64,000 bases of DNA from Providencia vermicola. Its GTDB lineage: Bacteria > Pseudomonadota > Gammaproteobacteria > Enterobacterales > Enterobacteriaceae. The stretch is from assembly GCF_020381325.1 (NCBI RefSeq), contig NZ_JAGSPI010000003.1, positions 1 to 64,000 of the forward strand, in the 5' to 3' direction. The notes beneath the pieces are model-generated. The model searched no databases. It saw nothing but the letters and a program-made list of their open reading frames with translations, and was not told where the DNA came from. Below are positions 37,173 through 49,283 of the stretch, in pieces. The first letter of the stretch is position 1, and every line of letters begins with the position of its first letter. A program made the position numbers and the translations under genes.

Positions 37173-38192
37173 ATGCAGAAGAAATCTATTTATGTCGTTT
37201 ATACTGGCGGCACCATCGGCATGCGTCATTCACCACAAGGTTACATTCCTGTCTCAGGTCATTTACAAGCGCAATTGGCTCAGATGCCTGAATTTCACCG
37301 TCCAGAAATGCCTGAATTCACAATTCGCGAACACCAGCCGTTAATCGACTCATCCGATATTACCCCTGAAGATTGGCAAATCATTGCGGATGATATTTGC
37401 CAACACTATGAAAAATATGATGGGTTTGTCATTTTACACGGCACGGATACCATGGCATTTACAGCATCCGCCCTTTCTTTTATGTTTGAAAACTTAAAGA
37501 AGCCCGTTATCGTGACAGGGTCACAAATCCCATTGGAAGCACTACGTTCTGATGGCCAAACTAACTTATTGAATGCCTTGTATTTAGCTGCAAATTATCC
37601 CATCAATGAAGTGGGGTTATTTTTCAATAATAAATTGTACCGTGGTAACCGTACAGTCAAAGCACATGCAGATGGTTTCGATGCCTTTAGTTCCCCGAAC
37701 TGCTCACCGTTGATGGAAGCAGGTATCCATATTCGTACTTTTAATGCTTGTCCTGCCCCGATTGGCGTGGGTGAATTCAAGACTCATCGCATCACTCCTC
37801 AACCGATTGGCGTTGTCACGCTCTACCCTGGTTTGTCTGTTGATATTGTTCGCAATATCCTCCAACAGCCCGTCAAAGCGTTAATCCTGCGCTCTTATGG
37901 GGTCGGGAATGCACCTCAGCAGCCTAAATTACTGCGCATTCTACGGGAGGCCACTAACCGTGGGATTATTGTGGTCAATCTAACACAGTGCATTTCAGGC
38001 CGTGTGAATATGGAAGGCTATGCTACAGGACATGCCCTCGCAGAATCAGGGGTAATTAGTGGTTATGACATGACTTTTGAAGCGGCATTGAGTAAATTAC
38101 ATTATTTACTGAGCCAAGATTACACACCTGCGCTGATCCGCGAATTAATGCAAAACAATTTACGCGGTGAATTGAGTTACGCTGATGAATAA
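37173..38192 (+). CDS. ansA: L-asparaginase I (cytoplasmic)
   Basis: Hydrolyses L-asparagine to aspartate and ammonia in the cytoplasm; there is no signal peptide, unlike AnsB. The 339-aa product (E. coli 338) has the nucleophile Thr14 in VYTGGTIGM and the second Thr-Asp motif LHGTDTMAFTAS near residue 91, with the catalytic Lys further on (TGSQIP and RGNRTVKA regions). It is followed 11 bases later by pncA, with which it forms an operon as in E. coli. Confidence 0.95.
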   Translation: MQKKSIYVVYTGGTIGMRHSPQGYIPVSGHLQAQLAQMPEFHRPEMPEFTIREHQPLIDSSDITPEDWQIIADDICQHYEKYDGFVILHGTDTMAFTASALSFMFENLKKPVIVTGSQIPLEALRSDGQTNLLNALYLAANYPINEVGLFFNNKLYRGNRTVKAHADGFDAFSSPNCSPLMEAGIHIRTFNACPAPIGVGEFKTHRITPQPIGVVTLYPGLSVDIVRNILQQPVKALILRSYGVGNAPQQPKLLRILREATNRGIIVVNLTQCISGRVNMEGYATGHALAESGVISGYDMTFEAALSKLHYLLSQDYTPALIRELMQNNLRGELSYADE

Positions 38193-38203
38193 CTGAGGAA
38201 ATG

Positions 38204-38830
38204 ATGAAAACGGCCTTATTGTTAGTCGATTTACAAAATGATTTCTGCACAGGCGGCACTCTCGCTGTGAATGAAAGTGAACACGTTATAGACGTAGCAA
38301 ATAAAGCAATCACGATTTGCCAACAAAAAGGGATTACCACCATTGCAAGTCAAGATTGGCACCCTGTTAATCATTTAAGTTTTGCCGAAAACTCAGGTAC
38401 ACAAATTGGCGATATCGGTGAGCTTAATGGGCTGGCGCAAGTATGGTGGCCTGTGCATTGTGTCCAAGGCGAATATGGCTCAGAGTTCCACCCTCAATTA
38501 AACACTCAAGCCATCCAAGAGACATTTACGAAAGGCGAAAACCCGCAAGTTGATAGCTATAGCGCTTTCTTTGATAACGACAAAATAAGCCAAACTCGAT
38601 TACACACATGGCTACAAGCTCAGAGGATCACCCATTTAATTATTATGGGGATTGCAACCGATTATTGCGTTAAATTTACGGTGCTTGACGCCTTAAATTT
38701 GGGCTACAGTGTCGATGTATTAGTTGACGGCTGTCGTGGGGTAAACTTAACCGCTAATGACAGCCAGATTGCATTAAATGAAATGGAACAGCAAGGCGCC
38801 AAACTTATCACATTAGACGATATTGCCTAA
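38204..38830 (+). CDS. pncA: Nicotinamidase
   Basis: Converts nicotinamide to nicotinate in NAD salvage and also activates pyrazinamide. The 208-aa product (E. coli 213) has the cysteine-hydrolase triad: Asp in LLVDLQNDF (about residue 9), Lys in FTKGENP (about 107) and Cys in GIATDYCVKFT (about 153). The ATG at 38204 has GAGG five to six bases upstream and is preferred to the adjacent ATG at 38201. Second gene of ansA-pncA. Confidence 0.95.
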   Translation: MKTALLLVDLQNDFCTGGTLAVNESEHVIDVANKAITICQQKGITTIASQDWHPVNHLSFAENSGTQIGDIGELNGLAQVWWPVHCVQGEYGSEFHPQLNTQAIQETFTKGENPQVDSYSAFFDNDKISQTRLHTWLQAQRITHLIIMGIATDYCVKFTVLDALNLGYSVDVLVDGCRGVNLTANDSQIALNEMEQQGAKLITLDDIA

Positions 38831-38846
38831 CCCCTCATTTTCCTCA

Positions 38847-38888
38847 GCAATATTTTCTCTTGTACTGTATTCCTTGAGAAAATATTGC
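38847..38888. terminator. Hairpin between pncA and yeaC
   Basis: GCAATATTTTCTC (38847-38859) is perfectly complementary to GAGAAAATATTGC (38876-38888), with a 16-base loop, between convergent stops. There is no clean T tract after the stem; it may still end both transcripts. Confidence 0.55.
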
Positions 38889-38896
38889 CGCTCAAC

Positions 38897-39199
38897 TTAA
38901 TCGTTATTTTGCGGTTTGAGTGTTGCAAACATCTCCCCTTGGAACATCGCTTTCAGCTCTTGCTTGCTTTTCATGGTGATCTCGCCATTGGTACCAACAG
39001 TCATATGTTCAGCATCATGGTTATGGCGTGATTGCCACAGCATCACCATCTGTAAGCTATGTTCTTTTTGCTCCGCTGTTAAAGGAACACCATCTGGCCA
39101 TTTCCCCAACTCAACGGCTGTAACAAGACGTTCATAAATTTCTGGGGTCATTACTGCAAGCAATTGTTCAATATGTTTTGGGTCGACTTCTACACTCAT
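38897..39199 (-). CDS. yeaC: YeaC family protein (DUF1315)
   Basis: Small conserved protein of unknown function; the 100-aa product (E. coli 90) starts MSVEVDPKHIEQLLAVMTPE. The family core TAVELGKWPDGVPLTAEQKE lies at about 27-46, followed by MLWQSRH. It is acidic and Met-rich with no membrane segment. It lies downstream of msrB on the same strand, as in E. coli. Confidence 0.9.
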   Translation of the reverse strand: MSVEVDPKHIEQLLAVMTPEIYERLVTAVELGKWPDGVPLTAEQKEHSLQMVMLWQSRHNHDAEHMTVGTNGEITMKSKQELKAMFQGEMFATLKPQNND

Positions 39200-39320
39200 G
39201 GCACCGCTCCTTTTAAAAATTATACTGACGTTTAGTTAAATTGCTTTTTTATTTTTAGCTGAATCGTTATTGCTGAAGATTTTTGATAATAATTTATAAA
39301 CTTCAGCAGCGTTCAGCAGC

Positions 39321-39734
39321 CTAACCACGCGTCTTTTCGCCCGATGACTCATCCAAAAAGCTTAAGGATGCTGAATTAATACAGTAACGTTGCCCCGTTG
39401 GCATAGGTCCATCAGGGAACACATGCCCTAAGTGCGCATTACAATTTTGGCAACGGACTTCAATACGATGCATACCATGAGAAAAATCTTCGATGTATTT
39501 GATGGCATGATCGTTCACTGGCTCATAGAAACTTGGCCACCCACAACCTGCATCAAATTTAGTCTCAGACATAAATAAAGGTGTACCACAACACAGGCAT
39601 TCGTACACACCCTCTTTACGGTTATGCAATAATTGACCACTAAATGGTGGCTCCGTGCCCGCTTGCTGTGTAACATAACGCTGCATCTCATTTAATTCTG
39701 AAATATCAACGTGTTGTTTATCTTTCTGTGACAT
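39321..39734 (-). CDS. msrB: Peptide methionine-R-sulfoxide reductase MsrB
   Basis: Repairs the R form of methionine sulfoxide in proteins. The 137-aa length is the same as E. coli. Zinc is held by two CxxC pairs (Cys46/Cys49 and Cys95/Cys98), and the catalytic Cys118 lies in [13 protein letters not shown]. The GCGWPSF signature is near residue 63. Divergent from gapA. Confidence 0.95.
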   Translation of the reverse strand: MSQKDKQHVDISELNEMQRYVTQQAGTEPPFSGQLLHNRKEGVYECLCCGTPLFMSETKFDAGCGWPSFYEPVNDHAIKYIEDFSHGMHRIEVRCQNCNAHLGHVFPDGPMPTGQRYCINSASLSFLDESSGEKTRG

Positions 39735-41085
<1,351 letters not shown>

Positions 41086-41110
41086 GAGTTGTTAAGTAAT
41101 TAGCCTGACT

Positions 41111-41134
41111 GAGCCGCCAATTGGCGGCTCTTTT
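41111..41134 (+). terminator. gapA terminator
   Basis: A perfect 20-base palindrome GAGCCGCCAATTGGCGGCTC followed by TTTT, 26 bases after the gapA stop. Confidence 0.92.
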
Positions 41135-41316
41135 GTATCATATCGAATACTGCATTAATATTTTATCTCACTTCATTTATCTTTAATCCATTATTCGATA
41201 CTGTATAAACCAACGTTCAATCCGATTTAAGATAAGTGCCACACATCGCACAATTCTGCCACACGCAAAACGTATAATGCGTATTAACGCTGTTTCTACT
41301 AACACAGGCCGATACC

Positions 41317-42198
41317 ATGCACGAAAAAATTTTTGCTCTACCCGTTATTAAACAACTCTCTGCCTATATCACTCAACGCCAATTAGGTGACTTACCACTG
41401 ATTGTGGTTTCTCACCCAAAAGTTCGTGGTGCAGTCAGTTTACAAGGCGCACATCTCATTGATTGGCAACCTGCGGGGCAAAAGCCGTGTCTCTGGCTAA
41501 GTTCTGAGAGTGCGTTTAAAAACGGCGTAGCAATCCGTGGGGGCATTCCTATCTGTTGGCCATGGTTTGGCCCTGTAGCGAGTCCGAGTCACGGCTTTGC
41601 GCGTATCTTGCCTTGGCAATTTACTGCCCATAATGAACATGATGATGGGGTAATTTTAACCTTTACGCTCACTGATACTGATTATACCCGTAAGCTATGG
41701 CCCCACGAGTTCACATTGATTTTACGAATGAAACTGGGTGAAACCTGTGAGCTTGAGCTCGAAAGCTATGGTGATTTTGAAACGACTGCAGCATTACACA
41801 CTTACTTCAACATCAGTGATATTCACAAAGCAACTGTTTACGGCCTTGGCGGTCACTATTTTGATAAGGTCGCTGATAAAGAAGTGTATGCATCTGAGCC
41901 ATTAAAATTCAATAAACACACTGACCGCATCTATTCAGAACCTGAAGAGTACAGCTTACTGCGCGATGACGGTTGGAACCGTACAATTGAATTGCATCAT
42001 TACCATAATAGTGATGTGGTGTGTTGGAATCCATGGGCTGAATTATCATGTAGTATGCAAGACATGCCAAATAATGGTTATAAACAGATGGTTTGTGTTG
42101 AAACGGCCTGTATTAATGTGCCCATGAAAAGCGATGCTCAGCACCCTGCTCGCCTGTCTTTAGTGATGGTAAGCCGCGATAATAAACCACAAGATTAA
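41317..42198 (+). CDS. yeaD: D-hexose-6-phosphate mutarotase YeaD
   Basis: Aldose-1-epimerase-like enzyme that interconverts anomers of glucose-6-phosphate and related sugars. The 293-aa product (E. coli 294) has the family segments RGGIPICWPWFGP (about residues 74-86), the HGFARILPW catalytic His region (about 91-99) and the late VCWNPWAE. It follows gapA as in E. coli but has its own upstream region after the gapA terminator. Confidence 0.93.
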   Translation: MHEKIFALPVIKQLSAYITQRQLGDLPLIVVSHPKVRGAVSLQGAHLIDWQPAGQKPCLWLSSESAFKNGVAIRGGIPICWPWFGPVASPSHGFARILPWQFTAHNEHDDGVILTFTLTDTDYTRKLWPHEFTLILRMKLGETCELELESYGDFETTAALHTYFNISDIHKATVYGLGGHYFDKVADKEVYASEPLKFNKHTDRIYSEPEEYSLLRDDGWNRTIELHHYHNSDVVCWNPWAELSCSMQDMPNNGYKQMVCVETACINVPMKSDAQHPARLSLVMVSRDNKPQD

Positions 42199-42210
42199 TA
42201 TTAAGACAAA

Positions 42211-42247
42211 ATAAACCCCCAGTAGAGTCACCTTACTGAGGGTTTAT
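42211..42247. terminator. Bidirectional terminator yeaD / mipA
   Basis: A 14-bp stem with one mismatch (ATAAACCCCCAGTA at 42211-42224 against TACTGAGGGTTTAT at 42234-42247) between the convergent yeaD and mipA stops. T tracts are weak. Confidence 0.65.
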
Positions 42248-42264
42248 GATTCTTTAACGACACA

Positions 42265-43017
42265 TTAGAATGTATAAGTCACACCCGTCCACATAATGGC
42301 AGAAACAGATTTATTCACCATTGGGCTATCTTTCACTTCACTCGGTAAGCGGTCAACACGCCCCATCGCAAACACAGTCCAATTTTCGTCGAAACGGTAG
42401 TTACCCGTGACTTCCATATACGGCGTCCAGCTTGAACCTGGGTTATAACGTTTTAAACCGCTATCATTCGATTCTTTTGAAGAAACGCCATATTCATAAC
42501 GATTTTGATTTTTGCTATCCCATTTGATACCCAAGCCTGGCGTGATAGACCATTTGTCACCTTCAAAGCCATATAGGTAAGCAAACTCACCACGAATACC
42601 ATTACTAATGCCAAGGATATCCCCTGAGATATTGGTACGCAGTGTGCCCCAATCCGCTTTATGGCGGTAGGTAAAACCTGTCATAACCGTATCACGACGA
42701 CGATTTAGCTCACGCATTGCTTTGTCATCATTGTCTTTAGGTTTAAAAAATTGAGGATAATAGTACGCATCTAAAGACAGTTGATCTTGCGTGTCATTCC
42801 ACAGGTAGTAACCTGCCGCTAACGTATGAAAGTAAAAATTTTCACTGTCATAATTCACAATTGGTACTGGCGTAATATAATCACGAGACTTAATACCTTT
42901 ATATGGCGTTGATTGCGCCAGTACAGAGCCACCAACAGACCATGTTCCAGCTAAAGCTGCGCTAGATAACACGCTTAACGCCACAGCAAATGTGGTTAAC
43001 TTAATTGTTTTAGACAT
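42265..43017 (-). CDS. mipA: MipA/OmpV family outer-membrane protein
   Basis: MipA is an outer-membrane scaffold that links the murein hydrolase MltA to the synthase PBP1B. The 250-aa product (E. coli 248) has a signal peptide ending SSAALA, a mature barrel with the conserved RDYITPVPIVNYD segment near residue 45 and NGIRGEFAYLYG near 138, and a C-terminal aromatic (TYTF). In the upstream region, 43088-43109 on the minus strand holds a sequence with one perfect CRP half (AAATGTGAT) and a poor second half. Confidence 0.9.
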   Translation of the reverse strand: MSKTIKLTTFAVALSVLSSAALAGTWSVGGSVLAQSTPYKGIKSRDYITPVPIVNYDSENFYFHTLAAGYYLWNDTQDQLSLDAYYYPQFFKPKDNDDKAMRELNRRRDTVMTGFTYRHKADWGTLRTNISGDILGISNGIRGEFAYLYGFEGDKWSITPGLGIKWDSKNQNRYEYGVSSKESNDSGLKRYNPGSSWTPYMEVTGNYRFDENWTVFAMGRVDRLPSEVKDSPMVNKSVSAIMWTGVTYTF

Positions 43018-43149
43018 AGATTAAACCTAAAAATAATGAGAAATGGATCAAACTTATATGTTATATCAATATGCAAAGATCCCCAATCTTCATAATCTAA
43101 ATCACATTTAAAGCTAAATATGTGACTTACCGATAGTATTGGTTAACAA

Positions 43150-44229
43150 TTATTCTACGCTTTTTTCGTAACGAACAGGAACTCTTTTTGCAAGTGCGCA
43201 CATCAATTCATAGCCTATCGTGCCTGCCGCTTGTGCCACATCGTCCACAGGCAGATTTTGCCCCCACAATTCCACTGTGGTACCTAATTTCACATCACTA
43301 CAATGGGTGATATCAATACTTAACATATCCATAGAAACTGCGCCTAATAGCGCACAACGTGTCCCATTGCACCAAACAGGTGTTCCATTGGGTGCATGAC
43401 GTGGATAGCCATCAGCGTAACCACACGCAACCGTAGCGATACGCATCGGCTTAGTTGCAGTGAATCGACTCCCATAACCGATAGATTCCCCTGCAGCGAT
43501 ATCATGCATTGCTATCACCTCTGATTGTAACGTCATCGCTGCTTTTAGTGGATACTGTTGGATATCAGCTGACTTTCCACTTGGTGACGCACCGTACAAC
43601 AAGATCCCTGTCCGAATCCAATCATACTGAGTATCCTTGTGCCAAAGAGTTGCGCCCGAATTGGCAATACAAGTTTGTAAAGACAAATGACTAAACTGTT
43701 TAATTTTCTCAAATGGTTCAATTACCCCAGTATGTGTATCTGAATTAGCAAAATGACTCATTAGCGTGATAGAGCCAACATTCTCCATTTTCGCTAACTG
43801 TTCAATGACATTTTGATATCCCGATACAGGAAAACCTAAACGATTCATGCCACTATTGAGTTTGACATAAACTGAAATTGGCGTAGACAGTTGCGCATTT
43901 TCAATAGCATAAAGTTGCCATTCACTGTGTACGCTGGTCGTTAAATGATACTGGTCGATTACCCCTAAATCTTGCGGCTGAAAAAAACCTTCAAGCAACA
44001 AAATTGGCCCTTTCCAGCCTTCTTCACGCAATAGAATAGCTTCTTGGAGATCTAACACTGCAAAGCCGTCAGTGGCTTTCAGTGCCGGCCAAATGTGTTT
44101 GATACCATGACCATAACCATCCGCCTTCATGACTGACCAAATTTTTGCCTGCCCTGAATGCTGACGCACAACCGATAAATTATGTTGTAAATTGTCTAAA
44201 TGAATAATGGCACTAATTGGGCGTGGCAT
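43150..44229 (-). CDS. dadX: Alanine racemase (catabolic, DadX type)
   Basis: PLP enzyme that interconverts L- and D-alanine. The 359-aa product (E. coli DadX 356) has the PLP Lys35 in VMKADGYGHG, the catalytic Tyr in IGYGSRF near residue 255 and the GAVSMDML segment. Its position 74 bases after dadA on the same strand marks it as the catabolic racemase of the dad operon rather than the biosynthetic alr, though the enzyme itself could serve both. Confidence 0.93.
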   Translation of the reverse strand: MPRPISAIIHLDNLQHNLSVVRQHSGQAKIWSVMKADGYGHGIKHIWPALKATDGFAVLDLQEAILLREEGWKGPILLLEGFFQPQDLGVIDQYHLTTSVHSEWQLYAIENAQLSTPISVYVKLNSGMNRLGFPVSGYQNVIEQLAKMENVGSITLMSHFANSDTHTGVIEPFEKIKQFSHLSLQTCIANSGATLWHKDTQYDWIRTGILLYGASPSGKSADIQQYPLKAAMTLQSEVIAMHDIAAGESIGYGSRFTATKPMRIATVACGYADGYPRHAPNGTPVWCNGTRCALLGAVSMDMLSIDITHCSDVKLGTTVELWGQNLPVDDVAQAAGTIGYELMCALAKRVPVRYEKSVE

Positions 44230-44303
44230 CTTAATTCCTTAAATACATGTCTATTTTTATGTCAATACTATGGTCAATACATCAGTTATATAGCCCCAGC
44301 GAA

Positions 44304-45605
44304 TTAACGTGCGGGGTTTAAATGCCCACCAGCCACTAATTTCGTATTAAATCCATCTAAATACCGTGATACTGACAAATCATCAGATGCAATATCGGGG
44401 GTATTTCCTGAAATTAAATCTGATAGCAATTTTCCTGCTCCACATGCCATCGTCCAGCCTAGTGTACCGTGCCCCGTATTCAGGTATAAATTGCTATACG
44501 CTGTTGGCCCTACAATTGGCGTACCATCTGGCGTCATTGGTCTGAGCCCTGTCCAAAATTGTGCTTGTGCGATATCGCCACCACCTTGGTACAAATCTTG
44601 TACCACCATTTTCAGTGTTTCACAGCGTTTTTTCAGGATATTTAAATTAAAACCGACCACTTCTGCCATACCACCAACACGTATGCGTTCGTCAAAACGA
44701 GTGACTGCAATTTTATAGGTTTCATCTAAAATGGTTGAAGTTGGCGCTCTTTGGGCGTCAATAATTGGCATCGTCAACGAGTAACCTTTAAGCGGATAGA
44801 CAGGGATTTTAACCAAATTTTGGAGTATTGAGGTAGAATAAGACCCCATCGCAACCACATATCTGTCGGCTTGCAGGATCTGACCATCAATACGCACACC
44901 GCTCACACGCTGACCTTCTGTTAAGATTTGCTCCACTTGCACGCCAAATTGGAATTTTACCCCTGCATCCTTCGCCATTTTAGCGAGCTTCTTGGTGAAT
45001 TGCTGACAATCCCCTGTTTCATCATTTGGTAAACGCAATCCCCCCGTTAATTTATGCTTCACAAATTCGAGTGCAGGTTCTGCTGTGATCAATTCATCAG
45101 AAGTTAAGAGCTCATAAGGCACTCCCTCTTGTTGCAGCACGGCAATATCATTCGCGGCATTATCAAATTGTTTAGCCGTACGAAACAGTTGCAGTGTACC
45201 CCCTTGGCGTTCCTCATAGTGAATACCAATGTCATTTCTAAGCTCACGCATACAATCACGGCTATATTCAGCGATACGCACCATGCGGCTTTTGTTCATT
45301 GTGTAATGCTCAATATCACAATTTTTGAGCATTTGCCACATCCAACGCAGTTGAAATAACGACCCATCTGGGCGAATAGCCAGTGGTGCATGCTTTTCAA
45401 ACATCCATTTCACCGCTTTCAATGGAATACCTGGTGCGCCCCATGGCGTAGCATACCCAGGTGAAACTTGCCCTGCATTGCCTGCACTGGTTTCTTCAGC
45501 AACATCATGTTGCCTATCCACAACAATAACTTCATGGCCTTCTTTCGCCAAATACCATGCTGTTGTCACACCGATAACACCTGCACCTAACACTAGAATT
45601 TTCAT
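44304..45605 (-). CDS. dadA: D-amino acid dehydrogenase, DadA
   Basis: Membrane-associated FAD enzyme that oxidises D-alanine and other D-amino acids to oxo acids, feeding electrons to the respiratory chain. The 433-aa product (E. coli 432) starts with the FAD-binding Rossmann motif [16 protein letters not shown] and carries [18 protein letters not shown] near residue 43 and the C-terminal [12 protein letters not shown]. First gene of dadA-dadX; in E. coli the operon is controlled by Lrp and CRP, but no clear operator was identified here. Confidence 0.95.
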   Translation of the reverse strand: MKILVLGAGVIGVTTAWYLAKEGHEVIVVDRQHDVAEETSAGNAGQVSPGYATPWGAPGIPLKAVKWMFEKHAPLAIRPDGSLFQLRWMWQMLKNCDIEHYTMNKSRMVRIAEYSRDCMRELRNDIGIHYEERQGGTLQLFRTAKQFDNAANDIAVLQQEGVPYELLTSDELITAEPALEFVKHKLTGGLRLPNDETGDCQQFTKKLAKMAKDAGVKFQFGVQVEQILTEGQRVSGVRIDGQILQADRYVVAMGSYSTSILQNLVKIPVYPLKGYSLTMPIIDAQRAPTSTILDETYKIAVTRFDERIRVGGMAEVVGFNLNILKKRCETLKMVVQDLYQGGGDIAQAQFWTGLRPMTPDGTPIVGPTAYSNLYLNTGHGTLGWTMACGAGKLLSDLISGNTPDIASDDLSVSRYLDGFNTKLVAGGHLNPAR

Positions 45606-46044
45606 AAGATCCTCAGCCGCAAAATGATGACTTATTCATTAGAATAATATTCTAGTATTCATTTGCCAATGTAGTGAATTAACACTTTTAACAATTCAGA
45701 TAAAAAATTCAATTATTGTCACAATATATTTACAAAATGGATTTTTATTCTAACGCATAAAAAAGAGGAGTTTAAATTAAACTATAAATATCAATATATT
45801 ATTCAAATTAAGAAAACAATTTTATAGTTCAAAACAATATTTTTCAGTATAATCTATCAAATAACTAGAACTTACTATTGCTTGTACACACTCCTAACAA
45901 ACGCCAATCTTGAAACCCAATATATTTTAAATGGCATCTTTTGCAGATTATTATTTTGATTAATTCTTTGTAATGACTGTTATATCGCGCATTCTCTGTA
46001 AGAACGATAAAACCAGAGACTTATGAATGACTCACAAAATAAAA
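45606..46044. other. dadA-fadR gap, no gene seen
   Basis: About 440 AT-rich bases upstream of dadA and downstream of fadR. It must contain the dadA promoter, but I could not identify one with confidence. No repeat or gene is evident. Confidence 0.5.
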
Positions 46045-46074
46045 AAGCCAGCATTCATCGTTGAATGCTGGCTT
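46045..46074 (-). terminator. fadR terminator
   Basis: Perfect 13-bp stem (AAGCCAGCATTCA at 46045-46057 and complement at 46062-46074) with a 4-base loop; on the minus strand it runs into TTTTATTTTG. Confidence 0.92.
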
Positions 46075-46097
46075 GAATCATAAAAATTTGATGATGC

Positions 46098-46814
46098 TTA
46101 ACGGATATGAGCTAAGTCAGATGGCATATTGCCTTGCATAGAATGCCAAATCAGACCACTTTCCTTACCGTAATTACGCACACATTCCATGATACGGTCA
46201 TAGGCTTGCTCACGGCACAGATGGCTTAATTGTTGATAGAAACTCAACGCTAAGCGTCTCGCTTCAGGGTTAGAAAAGTAATACCGACCAACACGGGTAT
46301 ATAACCCTCTTAATCCATTAATAATTAACCCATAAATTGGGTTACCTGAAGCAAAAGCGAGGCCGCGGAAAATGTTATAATCCAAATCGCTAAAGGCATC
46401 TGAATTGTCTTCCACTTTTTCTCTGCCAGCTAATACCTCTAAGGACTTTTCTGGGTTGTTACGAAAAGCCGTGCGAATAAAAATTGCAGCAATATTTGTC
46501 CGCACTGCCAGCAAATTATCAATCAGTTGTGGAACTCTATCGTGATCTAATCGAGCTAATGTTTCTAAAATATTTAAGCCAGAAGTCTCCCAATAGTTAT
46601 TCACCTTGGTTGGTTTTCCATGCTGGATGGTTAACCAACCATCCCGAGCCAAGCGTTGTAACACCTCACGTAGAGTGGTGCGTGTCACACCAATTAACTC
46701 AGACAGTTCGCGCTCAGCGGGCAAGATTGAACCTGGTGGAAAACGGTTGTTCCATATACTTTCAATAATGTACTCTTCCGCAAAACCTGCCGGGCTTTGA
46801 GCTTTAATAACCAT
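46098..46814 (-). CDS. fadR: Fatty acid metabolism regulator FadR
   Basis: GntR-family dimer that represses fatty-acid degradation genes and activates fabA/fabB; long-chain acyl-CoA releases it from DNA. The 238-aa product (E. coli 239) starts [15 protein letters not shown]. It has the winged helix (about residues 10-70, with [18 protein letters not shown]) and the C-terminal acyl-CoA domain with the conserved [16 protein letters not shown] region. The ATG at 46814 is chosen by homology to E. coli; the longer frame adds 15 residues. Divergent from nhaB, as in E. coli. Confidence 0.95.
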   Translation of the reverse strand: MVIKAQSPAGFAEEYIIESIWNNRFPPGSILPAERELSELIGVTRTTLREVLQRLARDGWLTIQHGKPTKVNNYWETSGLNILETLARLDHDRVPQLIDNLLAVRTNIAAIFIRTAFRNNPEKSLEVLAGREKVEDNSDAFSDLDYNIFRGLAFASGNPIYGLIINGLRGLYTRVGRYYFSNPEARRLALSFYQQLSHLCREQAYDRIMECVRNYGKESGLIWHSMQGNMPSDLAHIR

Positions 46815-47034
46815 ATTTTTATTATTCCAAACCTTTGAAACGGATATTGGGGAAATCATACCAGATTGTCATCTTCTGATATAGTTAGACTCAAAATAAA
46901 GAGTGAGGCAAATCATAGAATTTCCATATAATTCATACATTATCAATTAACAAATAGACTTAAAATCCTTAAAAGATAAGAGTAGTATGTTGTGAAACGA
47001 GACAAAACATCCAATAAGAGGATAACAAACCATA

Positions 47035-48582
47035 ATGGATTTTAGTTTAAAAAGTGCATTTTTGAAAAATTTTCTGGGGAACTCACCTGATTGGTACAAA
47101 CTTGCCATTATTATATTCTTGGTAATCAACCCAATTGTTTTCTATTTCGCCAGCCCATTCATCGCGGGATGGCTATTGGTCATTGAATTTATTTTTACAT
47201 TAGCAATGGCATTAAAATGCTATCCCTTACAACCCGGTGGCCTACTCGCTATCGAGGCTGTACTTATTGGCATGACCAGCCCTGCGCAGATTTCTCATGA
47301 AATCAGCAATAATCTTGAAGTCGTTTTACTGTTGATCTTCATGGTGGCTGGTATCTACTTTATGAAGCAGCTGTTGTTGTTTGTTTTCACCAAATTACTG
47401 ATAAACGTCCGTTCTAAACGAATTCTGTCATTAGCTTTTTGCTTAGCAAGTGCGTTTTTATCTGCTTTTTTAGATGCGTTAACCGTTATTGCTGTCGTGA
47501 TCAGCGTTTCAATTGGTTTCTATTCTATTTATCACCAATATGCATCTAATCAGCACAGTGATATTGACCTGCAAAATGATGGTTTTATTGATAGCTGTGA
47601 GCAAAAACAAACCTTAGAACAATTTCGCGCTTTTTTACGTAGCTTAATGATGCATGCAGGGATTGGTACGGCGCTGGGTGGTGTGATGACCATGGTTGGT
47701 GAACCTCAAAACTTAATCATCGCCAAGCATGTTAACTGGGATTTCATTACCTTTTATATTCGTATGGCACCTGTCACTATTCCTGTTTTCCTCTGTGGGC
47801 TAATTGTTTGTTTTCTTGTAGAAAAGTTTAAACTATTTGGTTACGGCGCAGAACTTCCAGACAGTGTTCGCCAAATTTTAACCGATCATGATAAAAAAAT
47901 GACGGCGAAACGAACGAAAAAGGAACAAGCCCAACTGTGGGTACAAGGGCTGATTGGAATATGGCTAATTGTTGCTTTGGCCTTCCATTTGGCAGAAGTT
48001 GGGTTAATCGGTTTATCCGTGATTGTGTTAGCGACTGCATTTTGTGGTATCACTGAAGAACACGCTCTAGGCAAAGCTTTCGAAGAAGCCCTTCCATTCA
48101 CGGCACTATTAACCGTGTTTTTCAGTATTGTCGCCGTTATTATTGATCAACAACTCTTCACGCCATTCATTCAATTTGTCTTACAGTCGTCCGAATCGTC
48201 CCAGTTATCGCTTTTTTATCTGTTTAACGGCTTATTATCCGCAGTATCAGATAACGTCTTTGTGGGTACTGTGTATATCACTGAAGCAATGAAGGCTGCA
48301 AATGAAGGGCTTGTTTCACCTGAGCAATACCAGTTTTTAGCCGTGGCTATCAATACAGGGACAAACCTCCCTTCTGTAGCGACACCGAATGGGCAAGCGG
48401 CATTCTTGTTCTTACTAACTTCCGCACTCTCACCATTAATTCGTTTATCATATGGTCGAATGGTTTGGATGGCACTTCCTTATACTGTTGTCATGACCAT
48501 TGTTGGCTTATTAGGTGTTGAATATTGGCTCGTACCGATAACGCATTGGATGGCATCCATCGGTTTGATTACATTTGGATAG
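47035..48582 (+). CDS. nhaB: Na+/H+ antiporter NhaB
   Basis: Inner-membrane sodium/proton exchanger important for sodium and pH balance. The 515-aa product (E. coli 513) has about twelve hydrophobic helices and family sequences SPDWYKLA near the N terminus, [14 protein letters not shown] near 150, [18 protein letters not shown] near 222 and [18 protein letters not shown] near 446. AGAGGATAAC lies upstream of the ATG. Order fadR-nhaB-dsbB as in E. coli. Confidence 0.96.
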   Translation: MDFSLKSAFLKNFLGNSPDWYKLAIIIFLVINPIVFYFASPFIAGWLLVIEFIFTLAMALKCYPLQPGGLLAIEAVLIGMTSPAQISHEISNNLEVVLLLIFMVAGIYFMKQLLLFVFTKLLINVRSKRILSLAFCLASAFLSAFLDALTVIAVVISVSIGFYSIYHQYASNQHSDIDLQNDGFIDSCEQKQTLEQFRAFLRSLMMHAGIGTALGGVMTMVGEPQNLIIAKHVNWDFITFYIRMAPVTIPVFLCGLIVCFLVEKFKLFGYGAELPDSVRQILTDHDKKMTAKRTKKEQAQLWVQGLIGIWLIVALAFHLAEVGLIGLSVIVLATAFCGITEEHALGKAFEEALPFTALLTVFFSIVAVIIDQQLFTPFIQFVLQSSESSQLSLFYLFNGLLSAVSDNVFVGTVYITEAMKAANEGLVSPEQYQFLAVAINTGTNLPSVATPNGQAAFLFLLTSALSPLIRLSYGRMVWMALPYTVVMTIVGLLGVEYWLVPITHWMASIGLITFG

Positions 48583-48601
48583 GGATTATACTCAACCTCA
48601 A

Positions 48602-48649
48602 TCAGGTGTTTTTATCAGCGCCTGATTGTAATGTTAGGTAAAACCTAAC
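48602..48649 (+). terminator. Two hairpins between nhaB and dsbB
   Basis: ATCAGGTG pairs with CGCCTGAT (about 48601-48626, one G:T pair), followed by GTTAGGT (48633-48639) pairing with ACCTAAC (48643-48649). The second stem has a 3-base loop and no T tract, so they may attenuate rather than fully terminate. Confidence 0.5.
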
Positions 48650-48739
48650 TCGAAATGGCATTTATTTTGCTTTAGGCGCTTTTTTTATCAGGCAGATAGG
48701 GGCAAAATGTGCGCATCACTCAATTAGGATATCTCAAGT

Positions 48740-49261
48740 ATGTTCCGATTTTTTAACTACTGCTCACAAGGACGAGGCGCATGGCTATTGATGGCCTTTA
48801 CAGCCTTTATGTTAGAGTGTGCGGCATTATATTTTCAACATGTAATGAAGCTTCAACCCTGCGTAATGTGTATTTATGAACGCGTTGCATTACTGGGCGT
48901 TATGTTTGCAGGTTTAATTGGTGCTATCGCACCAAGAAATATTATCATTCGTTGGGTAGCCATCGTTGTGTGGATTTACGCCGCATGGCGCGGTTTAGAC
49001 CTTGCATGGGAACATACCATGCTGCAACTTTACCCTTCGCCATTTGCTTCTTGTGATTTCTTTGTCAACTTCCCTGATTGGTTGCCATTGCAAGAGTGGG
49101 TTCCTGCGATGTTTGAAGCAACGGGTGACTGCGCGGTTAGGCAGTGGGTATTTTTAGGTCTTGATATGCCACAGTGGTTAATTGGTGTTTTTGCTGCTTA
49201 TATTTTAGTGGCTGTTATTGTATTAATTAGCCAATTTTTCCCCGCTAAAAAATCGCTTTAA
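48740..49261 (+). CDS. dsbB: Disulfide bond formation protein DsbB
   Basis: Inner-membrane oxidase that reoxidises DsbA and passes electrons to quinone. The 173-aa product (E. coli 176) has four membrane helices and both redox pairs: Cys41/Cys44 ([10 protein letters not shown]) and Cys105/Cys131 ([15 protein letters not shown]). Follows nhaB as in E. coli. Confidence 0.95.
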   Translation: MFRFFNYCSQGRGAWLLMAFTAFMLECAALYFQHVMKLQPCVMCIYERVALLGVMFAGLIGAIAPRNIIIRWVAIVVWIYAAWRGLDLAWEHTMLQLYPSPFASCDFFVNFPDWLPLQEWVPAMFEATGDCAVRQWVFLGLDMPQWLIGVFAAYILVAVIVLISQFFPAKKSL

Positions 49262-49283
49262 CCATAAATGAATTGAAAACGTA

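Noticed and set aside
39301-39322. Tandem TTCAGCAGC repeat near the msrB stop
   Set aside because: Only two 10-base copies; too short to be more than a local duplication.
43088-43109. CRP-like site upstream of mipA
   Set aside because: One half is perfect but the other keeps almost none of TCACA; not strong enough to list as its own feature.
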